Source: Martelella mediterranea (GTDB taxonomy: Bacteria > Pseudomonadota > Alphaproteobacteria > Rhizobiales > Rhizobiaceae). From it: a stretch of 64,000 nucleotides of DNA. A program made the position numbers and the translations under genes. The DNA is taken from assembly GCF_021021415.1 (NCBI RefSeq), contig NZ_JAINWJ010000008.1, positions 1-64,000 of the forward strand, read 5' to 3'. Positions within the stretch are counted from its first letter, which is position 1. Every line of letters begins with the position of its first letter. Positions 27,668-35,727 of the stretch are shown piece after piece. The notes below the pieces were generated by a model. The model was not told the DNA's origin and ran no database searches. It was given only the letters and a program-made list of their open reading frames with translations.

Positions 27668-28441
27668 ATGACTCAAATACTGACGGAACACGGCACGCCG
27701 ATTGCCCAGCGCGGCAAGCGCAGCGTACGGGAAGCGTTGCTCCAATCCCTCATTGAGCTGATCGTTTCCGGCACATTTGCCGAGAGCGCCACACTTCCCA
27801 ACGAGATGGAGCTGACGGAGAGGTTCGGGGTCAGCCGCACCAGCCTGCGCGAGGCGATGCAGTATCTTTCCGCCCTCGGCATGGTGCGCTCCCGCACCCG
27901 CGCCGGGACCATCGTATTGCCGCGGGAAAACTGGAACTATCTCGATCCGGTCGTGCTGGATGTCATGCTGGCGGTCGGCGCGGACGATTCGTTCTATTCA
28001 TCGCTGATCGACGCCCGGCAATTGCTGGAACCGGCAGCGGCGGCACAGGCGGCCGCCAACGCCAATGCGCGGCAACTCTACCAGATCGCCAAAGCATTCG
28101 AGGATATGGTCGAGGCGAACGCCCGCGACAACGAGGCGTGGAGCCGGGCCGACCTCGAATTCCACACCGCGATCATCAATGCCAGCGGCAACTGGGTGTA
28201 TCGCCAGTTCGCCAGCGCCATCCGCGCCGCTCTGCTGGCGAGCTTCCGCCTGACGAACCGCGCCAGCCAATCCCATGAACAGGCAATCCTCGCCCATCAG
28301 GACGTGCTCGAAGCCATCAGGATGCGGCGGCCGGATGCCGCGCGCCATGCCATGGAACAGCTCATTGGCGTTGCCAGAAGCGAGATGACCGATGCGCTGC
28401 GCCGGACCCGGATCGCCGCCAAAACACATCAGGATGATTAA
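27668..28441 (+). CDS. GntR-family (FadR subfamily) regulator, DgoR-like
   Basis: 257 residues. The winged helix-turn-helix is N-terminal (about 15-85) and contains LPNEMELTERFGVSRTSLREAMQYLSALGMV. The all-helical FadR-type effector domain follows, with metal-binding-type residues in the region DLEFHTAIINASGNWVYR and HQDVLEAIRMRR. Regulators of this subfamily (DgoR in E. coli) repress galactonate genes and release DNA on binding the sugar acid. Its place between the transporter operon and dgoKA, divergent from the former, supports such a role here. Confidence 0.88.
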   Translation: MTQILTEHGTPIAQRGKRSVREALLQSLIELIVSGTFAESATLPNEMELTERFGVSRTSLREAMQYLSALGMVRSRTRAGTIVLPRENWNYLDPVVLDVMLAVGADDSFYSSLIDARQLLEPAAAAQAAANANARQLYQIAKAFEDMVEANARDNEAWSRADLEFHTAIINASGNWVYRQFASAIRAALLASFRLTNRASQSHEQAILAHQDVLEAIRMRRPDAARHAMEQLIGVARSEMTDALRRTRIAAKTHQDD

Positions 28442-28616
28442 AAATCATTAAAAAGATCATACATAAACCCCAAAACTAGCTTCCTCCATTTTGCGGATCG
28501 CCGTCCGCGGCCCCAAAGCTTTTGCGGGCAGGTGAAACCGCCGGTGAAAACCCTTAAGAAGGGCTGAGATATCTGCAACTCACCAAGCCGCCTGTTCCTG
28601 AAATGAGGCCTGACAC

Positions 28617-29558
28617 ATGATCCAAACCGTCTCCGCCATTGTCGACTGGGGCACCAGTTCGCTCCGCGCCACGCTGCTTTCCGCTGATGGCCGTGTGCTC
28701 GACAGACGCGAAAGCCGGAACGGCGGCATCCAGTTCGTGGAAGGCGGCGCGTTCGAGGCGGCGCTGATGACGGCGATCGGCGCGTGGTTTGAGGAGCATG
28801 GCCCGTTCCCGGTCGCTGCCTGCGGCATGATCACCAGCCGCAGCGGCTGGGTCGAGGTGCCGTATGTGGATGCGCCGGCGGGTCTTGCGGAACTCGCCGC
28901 GGGCGCAAGGCGCGTCACGCTGCAAAACGGCGCGACCATGACCTTCCTCCCCGGTTTGCGCGACCCTGCGGCAAAGCCGTTTCCCGACGTGATGCGCGGC
29001 GAGGAAACGCAGATCGTCGGCTACGGGCTTGCGGAAGACCGCACGCTGGTGCTCCCCGGCACCCACAGCAAGTGGGCGCGCATTGCTCAAGGCCGGATCA
29101 CTGCCTTCCAGACCTATGCCACCGGCGAAATCTATGCCCTGCTCACCCGGCATTCCTTCATCGCCCGCGCCGCCGAGCCCGCCCCCGGCAGCGAGCCGGC
29201 CTGGTCGGCCTTCGATCGCGCCGCGGAATTTGCCGCGAGCGACGAGCCCGCCGCCGATGCCCTGCTTTCGGCCGTCTTCAGCGCCCGCAGCGGCATTCTG
29301 GCCGGGGCGCTTCAGCCCGAAGAGGTCGGGGATTACGTCTCCGGCCTGCTGATCGCCTCGGAATTCCGGCAGGCGCGCGCCGCCGGGTGGCTTCACCCCG
29401 GAGACGCGATCGGCATCATCGGCAACTCGGCGCTGAGCGAACGCTACGGGCGGGTCGCGCCGCTTTTCGGCCTTACGATCAAACCCGGCCCCGAAGATGC
29501 CGCGACCCTCGGCGTCCAACGGATCATCGGCAAACTGCAATTGACGGAACAGGAATGA
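28617..29558 (+). CDS. dgoK: 2-dehydro-3-deoxygalactonokinase
   Basis: 313 residues of the ASKHA-type DgoK family. The start VSAIVDWGTSSLRATLL is the phosphate-binding loop of these kinases; family blocks GMITSRSGWVEVPYVDAPA, GEETQIVGYG, VLPGTHSKWARI and TYATGEIYALLTRHS are intact. It phosphorylates 2-dehydro-3-deoxygalactonate at C6 with ATP, preparing it for DgoA. The 175-base leader contains a weak hairpin at 28551-28563 but no riboswitch I recognise. The stop overlaps the dgoA start (ATGA). Confidence 0.95.
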   Translation: MIQTVSAIVDWGTSSLRATLLSADGRVLDRRESRNGGIQFVEGGAFEAALMTAIGAWFEEHGPFPVAACGMITSRSGWVEVPYVDAPAGLAELAAGARRVTLQNGATMTFLPGLRDPAAKPFPDVMRGEETQIVGYGLAEDRTLVLPGTHSKWARIAQGRITAFQTYATGEIYALLTRHSFIARAAEPAPGSEPAWSAFDRAAEFAASDEPAADALLSAVFSARSGILAGALQPEEVGDYVSGLLIASEFRQARAAGWLHPGDAIGIIGNSALSERYGRVAPLFGLTIKPGPEDAATLGVQRIIGKLQLTEQE

Positions 29559-30184
29559 ACGAGATGAATTTCACCGAAGCGCTTGAAGCCTGCAATCTGA
29601 TCGCGATCCTGCGCGGCATCCGGCCGGAGGAAGCGGAGCCGATCGGCGAGGCCCTAATCGAGGCCGGCTGGCGCATCATCGAAGTGCCGCTGAACTCGCC
29701 TGATCCTCTGAAGAGCATCGAAAAGCTGCAGGCCCGTTTCGGCGATCACGCGCTGATCGGCGCGGGAACCGTGCTGACGCCGGCTGAGGTTGCCGATGTC
29801 GCCGCGACCGGCGCGGGCGTCATCATTTCGCCCAATGCCAACCCGGCCGTGATCGAAGCGACCGCCGCGCGGGGCATGATCAGCCTGCCGGGCGTCGCCA
29901 CGCCAACGGAAGCCTTCGCCGCCATCGCCGCCGGTGCCACCGGCGTCAAGGCCTTTCCCGCCGAGGCCATCCCGCCGATCGCCATCAAGGCATGGAAAGC
30001 CGTCTTGCCGAAGGACATCCCGGTCTTCGCCGTGGGCGGCGTGACGCCCGAGAACATGAAAGCCTACGTCGAGGCCGGCGCATCCGGCTTCGGCATCGGC
30101 GGCGCGCTTTACAAGCCAGGGGCGGATGTCGCGGCGATTGCGCAGAAGGCGAAGCAGTTCATCGAGGCCATGCACCGGATCTGA
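29555..30184 (+). CDS. dgoA: 2-dehydro-3-deoxy-6-phosphogalactonate aldolase
   Basis: 209 residues, class I aldolase of the KDPG/KDPGal family. Schiff-base Lys132 is in GVKAFPAE, and the general base Glu43 in IIEVPLNSPDP, the Leu-Asn variant typical of DgoA; LIGAGTVLTPAEV and SPNANPAVI are also family blocks. It splits KDPGal into pyruvate and glyceraldehyde 3-phosphate, ending the De Ley-Doudoroff route. ATG at 29555 overlaps dgoK by four bases; an in-frame ATG at 29564 is a possible alternative. Confidence 0.95.
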   Translation: MNEMNFTEALEACNLIAILRGIRPEEAEPIGEALIEAGWRIIEVPLNSPDPLKSIEKLQARFGDHALIGAGTVLTPAEVADVAATGAGVIISPNANPAVIEATAARGMISLPGVATPTEAFAAIAAGATGVKAFPAEAIPPIAIKAWKAVLPKDIPVFAVGGVTPENMKAYVEAGASGFGIGGALYKPGADVAAIAQKAKQFIEAMHRI

Positions 30185-30227
30185 TGCCACCGGCATGCGG
30201 CGACGACACAAAAAGAAAGGTACACCG

Positions 30228-31241
30228 ATGATCGAAACGGCTCGAAACACCAAGGCGAAGGTTACGCTGATCGTCCTCGGCGGTACGATCACCATGACGG
30301 CCGACGTCGGCGGGGGCATAACGCCAAAGCTGAGTGCGCAGGCGCTGGTCGACGCCGTACCCGGTCTGGCCGAGATTGCAGATGTGGAGCCGCTCTCACC
30401 GTTCAAGCTTCCAAGCGCATCGCTCACGCTCGAGCAACTTGGCGAGGTGGCGCGGACTGCCAGGCGTGCGGTCGAAGACGGCGCTTCCGGCATTGTGGTC
30501 GTGCAGGGAACCGATACGATCGAGGAAACCGCTTTCGCCCTCGACTGCATGTGGGGAGAGGACGCCCCGATCATCGTCACCGGCGCGATGCGCGGGCCGG
30601 AAGCGGCCAGCGCCGATGGTCCTGCCAATATCCTGGCCTCGGTCATCGCCGCGTCTTCCGATCAGGCCCGTTCGCGCGGCGCGCTGGTGGTGATGAATGA
30701 CTGCATTCACACGGCCCGCGCCGTGGTGAAATCCCACACCGGACTTTGCTCGGCCTTTACATCTGGCGCGATCGGCCCCGCCGGCGAAATCATGGAGGGA
30801 CGCCCCTTCTTCTTCGCGCCGCCTTCGCCGCGCCGGCTTCCGGCAATCGTACCTCCCTCGGTGCCCGTGCCGCCGGTGGCGCTATTGAAGCTCGGGCTGG
30901 GCGAAGATGCCAGGCTGGTGGAGGCATTGCCGGGCCTTGGCTACAAGGGCGCCGTCATCGAGGCGATGGGCGCGGGCCATGTGGCGGAACGTTTGTCGGA
31001 GTCGCTCGGCGCGCTGGCTACAACCATGCCCGTTGTGCTTGCCAGCCGTACCGGGAACGGACCGGTTTTCAGCAGCACCTACGGCTACAAGGGCGGAGAG
31101 ATCGACCTGCTTTCGAAAGGCCTCGTCAGTGCCGGCAGACTCAGCGGCCTGAAGGCGCGACTGCTGCTGCAGCTCCTTCTTGCAAGCGGCGGCAGTCGCG
31201 AGGATTGCATTTCTGCCCTCAAGGCGGCGTCGCGCGGATAG
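30228..31241 (+). CDS. Asparaginase/glutaminase family protein
   Basis: 337 residues. The N-terminal nucleophile loop LIVLGGTITMTADVGGG and the second active-site block GIVVVQGTDTIEETAF (Thr-Asp) define the bacterial asparaginase family; no signal peptide is visible, so it is cytoplasmic. It hydrolyses the side-chain amide of asparagine, glutamine or a related amide. It follows dgoA by 43 bases and may share its transcript, which is odd for a sugar-acid operon. AAAGG about ten bases upstream supports the ATG at 30228. Confidence 0.85.
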   Translation: MIETARNTKAKVTLIVLGGTITMTADVGGGITPKLSAQALVDAVPGLAEIADVEPLSPFKLPSASLTLEQLGEVARTARRAVEDGASGIVVVQGTDTIEETAFALDCMWGEDAPIIVTGAMRGPEAASADGPANILASVIAASSDQARSRGALVVMNDCIHTARAVVKSHTGLCSAFTSGAIGPAGEIMEGRPFFFAPPSPRRLPAIVPPSVPVPPVALLKLGLGEDARLVEALPGLGYKGAVIEAMGAGHVAERLSESLGALATTMPVVLASRTGNGPVFSSTYGYKGGEIDLLSKGLVSAGRLSGLKARLLLQLLLASGGSREDCISALKAASRG

Positions 31242-31338
31242 AACAATCATTTCACGGGGGCGCTTGCGCTCCCGCCGCGAGTATCGGATATTCGCGGCAA
31301 TGCCCTGCCCGCCGGCGGGCGATTTCAGGAGGTGCCAG

Positions 31339-31692
31339 ATGACCGTCCCATTCCGTATTGCCATTCCGCTTGCCGCGATGCTTGCGCTCGCCGGCTGCCA
31401 GACGGCCGCGCCGGAAACACCGGACGAGATCATGCTCGATCAGGCGGCACGCGCCGAACTCGGCGCCGCGAACTGCCAGTCCTATGGCGGCCTGCGCGCC
31501 ACCCGCCGCCTCAACGACGCCGCCGACGCGACCTTCGCAAAGGCGCTCCAGGCGGGCGCAACCGAAGCCGACATCGAAGCAGCCCGCCTGCGCGCCCGTC
31601 AGCAGGCTGATCAATATCAGACCCTTTACGGCAATCGCGGCGCCTGCGACCGCCTGCTGCAATTCCCCGACGGCTACACCCCTCCGGATTGA
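31339..31692 (+). CDS. Small putative lipoprotein of unknown function
   Basis: 117 residues. A lipoprotein signal is clear: a hydrophobic stretch (IAIPLAAMLALAGC) ending in the lipobox LAGC, so the cysteine should be lipidated and the protein anchored to a membrane facing the periplasm. The rest is Ala/Gln/Arg-rich and helical (AADATFAKALQAGATEADIEAARLRA split across helices), with two further Cys residues that could form a disulfide. CAGGAGGTGCCAG before the ATG is a very strong ribosome-binding site. I do not recognise the family. It is 97 bases after the asparaginase gene. Confidence 0.75.
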   Translation: MTVPFRIAIPLAAMLALAGCQTAAPETPDEIMLDQAARAELGAANCQSYGGLRATRRLNDAADATFAKALQAGATEADIEAARLRARQQADQYQTLYGNRGACDRLLQFPDGYTPPD

Positions 31693-32381
31693 CCGGCGCG
31701 TGGGTACCGACTGAAAAGCCGACGACGATTGCCCCGTTCAGCCGGCATGCCGTTCTGCGACGATGGCGGGACGGCTGAAACATGAGACCTTTTTATCGCG
31801 TCATTCCGCCCGATCTCGCGCAAGCTTGTCTCGGGCGATCACGCTATCGCATGCAATCTGTTGCTCCGAGCGCATTTCCAGGCAGCTCACTAACCGGCAA
31901 TGACCCGGAAGCCCTTGCACGACAAACAGTACTGATGATTTCCACGAAATCTGGTCCATCTTTGAGGTACAGGACAAAGGCGATGTAGGTAAGTCGGTGA
32001 GACCGACGCGGCGTCCGGATCGATGGTCTCATCCGCGCCTGCCCCCCGCCTTTCGACAGTCGGCCGAGGAATGACGAAACTTTGGTGGAGTCGCCTGTCG
32101 GCTTGCGCCGTCCGCCCGCCACAGACCAGACAGCGCGATTGTCAGGGGTTCACTCCCTTTCGCGGCGGACAGAAACTCTGTCTTTACATAGGCACCAATA
32201 TCATTCCGGCATGAATCGACCCCAATGTTTTTATTGGAATTCTATCGGTCTCTGTAGTTCTCTTGTAGGTGGCGTGTGGGAGGGCATCTTGCCGACAAAC
32301 CTCACCGGGATAAAGACAGAAACGGCCTGGGCGGGCCATGACCGCACTTGCCATGGCAGAGATCGGGCAACTTGATACCCC
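31693..32381. other. 689-base region with no convincing gene
   Basis: Several small dyads are visible: TTCAGCCG/CGGCTGAA at 31737-31779, followed by CTTTTTA (a weak terminator candidate for the lipoprotein gene); CGCCCGA..TCGGGCG near 31807-31838; GTCGG-TGAGA-CCGAC at 31993-32007; CCAAT/ATTGG at 32222-32237; and the palindrome TGCCATGGCA at 32349-32358. A 68-codon open frame at 31782-31988 has no signal of being real. The promoter of the next operon must lie here. Confidence 0.5.
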
Positions 32382-33995
32382 ATGCGAAACCATCCGGAAT
32401 CCATAGAAACCGATATTGTGATCGTTGGCGCCGGGTCGGCGGGCTGCACGCTGGCCGCGCGCCTGAGCGAGGATGGTCGTACGCAGGTGACAGTGCTGGA
32501 GGCCGGCGGCAAGGACAGCAATCCCTGGATTCATATTCCGATCGGCTACGGCAAGACCATCGTCGACGCGCGCCTCAACTGGCGGTACGAAACCGAAAAC
32601 GGACCCGAGATCGCGAACCGGCCGATGTACTGGCCCCGCGGCAAGGTTCTGGGCGGCTCCTCCTCGATCAATGGCCTTCTCTATATCCGCGGCCAGGCGG
32701 AGGATTACGACCACTGGCGCCAGCTCGGCAATGCCGGCTGGTCCTATGACGATGTCCTGCCCTATTTCCGCAAGGCCGAGGATCAGGAAAACGGCGAGAG
32801 CGAATTCCATGGCATCGGCGGCCCGCTGGCAGTCACCAATCTCAAGGAGCGCAATCCGCTGTGCGAGGCCTTCATCGCCAGCGCCGTCGAGGCCGGTATC
32901 CCGCGAAACGACGATTTCAACGGCGCTGTCCAGGAGGGCGTCGGTTACTACCAGACCACGACGCGCAGAGCGCGCCGCTGCTCGGCGGCCGTGGCCTATC
33001 TCAAGCCAGCGATGAAGCGGCCCAACTTGCGCGTCATCACCCGCGCGGAAACCCAGCGCATCGTGTTCGACGGCAAGCGCGCCGTCGGGGTGCTTCTCGA
33101 GCGCGCTGGCATACGCACGCTGATCAAGGCGCGTCGCGAGGTCATCGTCAGCGCCGGATCGATCAACTCGCCAAAACTTCTGCTGCTTTCGGGCGTCGGT
33201 CCCGTAGCTGAACTGGCGCGGCACGGCATCGAAACCGTGCACGACCTGCCGGGCGTCGGCGAGAATTTGCAGGATCACTACGGCGCGCTGGTCACCTACA
33301 AGAGCCGCCTCGCCGTTACGGTCAACGATATCATGATGAGCCGGATGAAGCAGTTGCGGGCCGGGCTTCAGTATATCCTGACGCGCAGCGGTCCGCTGAC
33401 GATTTCCGCCGCACAGGTCGGCGCCTTCGCAAAGTCCGATCCGCGACTTGCCACGCCCGATATCCAGTTCCTGTTCCAGACTTTCAGCCATGACGAATAT
33501 GATGATGGTCTGCACCCGTTTTCGGGCTTTGCCAATGCCGTCTGTCCGGTAAGGCCGGAAAGCCGGGGCACGCTCAGGCTGCGCTCGGCCAACCCGGCCG
33601 ACATGCCGCTGATGCAGCCCAATTACCTGTCCTCCGAGACCGATCGCCGCGTGCTCGTCGAAGCCATCAAACTGTCGCGCAAGGTTGCGGAAAAAGGCGC
33701 GATCGCCGCCCAGATCATCGCCGAATACGCACCCGGCGATCAGGTGCGCTCCGATGACGAAATCCTCGCCTACGCCCGTGAGACCGGTCTGTCGATCGCC
33801 CATCAGGTGGGCACCTGCAAGATGGGGCAGGACCCGCTCGCCGTGGTCGATAACGAACTCAAGGTTCATGGTCTTTCCGGATTGCGCGTGGTCGACGCCT
33901 CGATCATGCCGACGCTGATCTCCGGCAACACCAATGCGCCGACGATCATGATCGCTGAAAAAGCCGCGGATATGATCCGCGGTCAGGCCGCCTGA
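32382..33995 (+). CDS. GMC-family FAD-dependent alcohol dehydrogenase, first of a tandem pair
   Basis: 537 residues. The FAD-binding start is canonical (IVIVGAGSAGCTLAARLSEDG, ending in LEAGGKD). Next come MYWPRGKVLGGSSSINGLLYIRGQ and FAD/substrate blocks, and the catalytic His region AHQVGTCKMGQD with VVDASIMPTLISGNTNAPT. GMC enzymes of this choline-dehydrogenase-like group oxidise alcohols to aldehydes. It shares long identical protein blocks with the next gene, a recent tandem duplicate. No clear ribosome-binding site precedes the ATG; a stop codon lies just upstream in frame, so this start is forced. Confidence 0.9.
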   Translation: MRNHPESIETDIVIVGAGSAGCTLAARLSEDGRTQVTVLEAGGKDSNPWIHIPIGYGKTIVDARLNWRYETENGPEIANRPMYWPRGKVLGGSSSINGLLYIRGQAEDYDHWRQLGNAGWSYDDVLPYFRKAEDQENGESEFHGIGGPLAVTNLKERNPLCEAFIASAVEAGIPRNDDFNGAVQEGVGYYQTTTRRARRCSAAVAYLKPAMKRPNLRVITRAETQRIVFDGKRAVGVLLERAGIRTLIKARREVIVSAGSINSPKLLLLSGVGPVAELARHGIETVHDLPGVGENLQDHYGALVTYKSRLAVTVNDIMMSRMKQLRAGLQYILTRSGPLTISAAQVGAFAKSDPRLATPDIQFLFQTFSHDEYDDGLHPFSGFANAVCPVRPESRGTLRLRSANPADMPLMQPNYLSSETDRRVLVEAIKLSRKVAEKGAIAAQIIAEYAPGDQVRSDDEILAYARETGLSIAHQVGTCKMGQDPLAVVDNELKVHGLSGLRVVDASIMPTLISGNTNAPTIMIAEKAADMIRGQAA

Positions 33996-34122
33996 ACACC
34001 GGCCTGCGCAAACTGACATACGAAGTCCCCGGTCGAAAACAAAAGCCGGAAAAGCGGGAACAGCGCTCGGGGATTGAGACGAGGCACCGGCGCACGAGCG
34101 CCGGACTACCGGGAGAGTATCC

Positions 34123-35727
34123 GTGCTCGACGGACAGAGTTTCGATTACATCGTCGTGGGCGCCGGCTCGGCCGGCTGCGTGCTCGCAGCAAGGCTCAGC
34201 GAAGACCCAAACGCGACGGTGCTGCTGCTGGAGGCCGGCGGCAAGGATTCCAGCTTCTGGATTCACATTCCCGTCGGCTACGGCAAGACCATCGTCGACC
34301 CCAGGGTCAACTGGAAGTTCAAGACCGACCCCAATCCGGCGCTGAATGGTCGCGAGATCTATTGGCCGCGGGGCCGCGTTCTCGGCGGCTCCTCTTCGAT
34401 CAACGGTCTGATTTACATTCGCGGCCAGGCGGAGGATTACGATCATTGGCGCCAGCTTGGCAATCCGGGCTGGTCCTATGACGACGTGCTGCCCTATTTC
34501 CGCAAGGCCGAGGACCAGGAAAACGGACCCGATCAGTACCACGGCCGCGGCGGTCCATTGGCCGTGACCAACCTTACCGAGCGCAATCCGCTATGCGATG
34601 CCTTCATTGGCTCCGCCGGCGCGCAGGGCATTCCGCGCAATGATGATTTCAACGGCGCCGAACAGGAAGGCGCCGGCTATTTCCAGGCAACGATCAGAAA
34701 CGGGCGGCGCGCTTCGGCGGCAACCGCCTATCTCAAGCCGGCGATGACGCGGACCAACCTCACCGTCGCCACCAATGCCGAAGCTGAGCGCATCCTGTTC
34801 GACGGCCGCGTCGCCGCCGGCGTGCGCTTTCGCCGGAACGGTGCTCCGGTGACGGTGAAGGCGCGCCGCGAGGTCGTTCTCGCCGCCGGCTCGGTCAAGT
34901 CGCCGCAATTGTTGATGCTGTCGGGCCTCGGCGATGCGGAAGCGCTCTCGGGGCACGGCATCGCCAGCGTTCATCATCTGCCCGGCGTCGGCAAGAACCT
35001 GCAGGACCATTACGGCGGACAGATAACGTGGAAATGCAACCAGCCGATCACGATGAACGACGTGATGCTGAGCCGGTTCCGCAAGCTGCGCGTCGGCCTC
35101 CAATGGCTGCTGACGCGCAAGGGACCGCTGTCGGTGCCGGCGGGACAGGCCGGCTTGTTTACCCGCGTGTTGCCGGAATCGGCCTCGCCGGATCTGCAAT
35201 TCCTGTTCCAGACCTTTTCCGGCGGCTATTACGAAGACGGGCTGTTCAAGTTCTCAGGCTTTGCCAATTTCCTCTGTCCCGTTCGCCCGGCAAGCCGCGG
35301 TGAAATTACACTGCGGTCGCCCGATCCGTTCGATCAGCCGAGACTTTCGCCGAACTATTTCTCCGACGAACGCGATCGCCGTATCGCGGTCGAGGGGCTT
35401 AAACTCGCCCGGCGCATGGCTGCAAGCAAACCGCTTGCCGATTTCGTGATCGCGGAACACCTGCCGGGCGCGGAGACGGCGAGCGACGCCGAGATCGAGG
35501 CCTATCTTGTCGAGAATGGCGGCTGCGTGTCGCATCAGGTCGGCACCTGCAAGATGGGCACCGATGCGATGGCGGTCGTCGATCCGGAATTGAAGGTGCA
35601 CGGCGTGGAGCGCTTGCGCGTGGTCGATGCCTCGATCATGCCGACACTGATTTCAGGCAATACCAACGCACCGACCATCATGATCGCCGAAAAGGCGGCG
35701 GACCTTATACGGAGGCGGGCAGCATGA
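34123..35727 (+). CDS. GMC-family FAD-dependent alcohol dehydrogenase, second of a tandem pair
   Basis: 534 residues, starting with GTG at 34123 behind GGGAGAG. It has the same motifs as its upstream twin: VVGAGSAGCVLAARLSED, YWPRGRVLGGSSSINGL, EDYDHWRQLGNPGWSYDDVL-type block and the catalytic SHQVGTCKMGTD. Large stretches are identical or nearly so in the two proteins, but the middle, which shapes the substrate pocket, has diverged, suggesting different substrates. Its stop overlaps the ABC ATPase start by four bases (ATGA), tying the oxidation step to uptake. Confidence 0.92.
   Translation: MLDGQSFDYIVVGAGSAGCVLAARLSEDPNATVLLLEAGGKDSSFWIHIPVGYGKTIVDPRVNWKFKTDPNPALNGREIYWPRGRVLGGSSSINGLIYIRGQAEDYDHWRQLGNPGWSYDDVLPYFRKAEDQENGPDQYHGRGGPLAVTNLTERNPLCDAFIGSAGAQGIPRNDDFNGAEQEGAGYFQATIRNGRRASAATAYLKPAMTRTNLTVATNAEAERILFDGRVAAGVRFRRNGAPVTVKARREVVLAAGSVKSPQLLMLSGLGDAEALSGHGIASVHHLPGVGKNLQDHYGGQITWKCNQPITMNDVMLSRFRKLRVGLQWLLTRKGPLSVPAGQAGLFTRVLPESASPDLQFLFQTFSGGYYEDGLFKFSGFANFLCPVRPASRGEITLRSPDPFDQPRLSPNYFSDERDRRIAVEGLKLARRMAASKPLADFVIAEHLPGAETASDAEIEAYLVENGGCVSHQVGTCKMGTDAMAVVDPELKVHGVERLRVVDASIMPTLISGNTNAPTIMIAEKAADLIRRRAA

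Noticed and set aside
28480-28616. CTGAGAT near dgoK looked like part of a thiamine (TPP) riboswitch
   Set aside because: The other conserved parts of the THI box are missing or in the wrong order, and the downstream gene is a sugar-acid kinase.
31782-31988. 68-codon open frame in the gap before the GMC operon
   Set aside because: No good ribosome-binding site, it runs through inverted repeats, and the translation resembles those of intergenic palindromes.
32184-34019. 611-codon open frame antisense to the first GMC gene
   Set aside because: It is a shadow of the GMC gene and shows no motif. The same holds for 19932-21758, 50819-52468 and 53992-55506.
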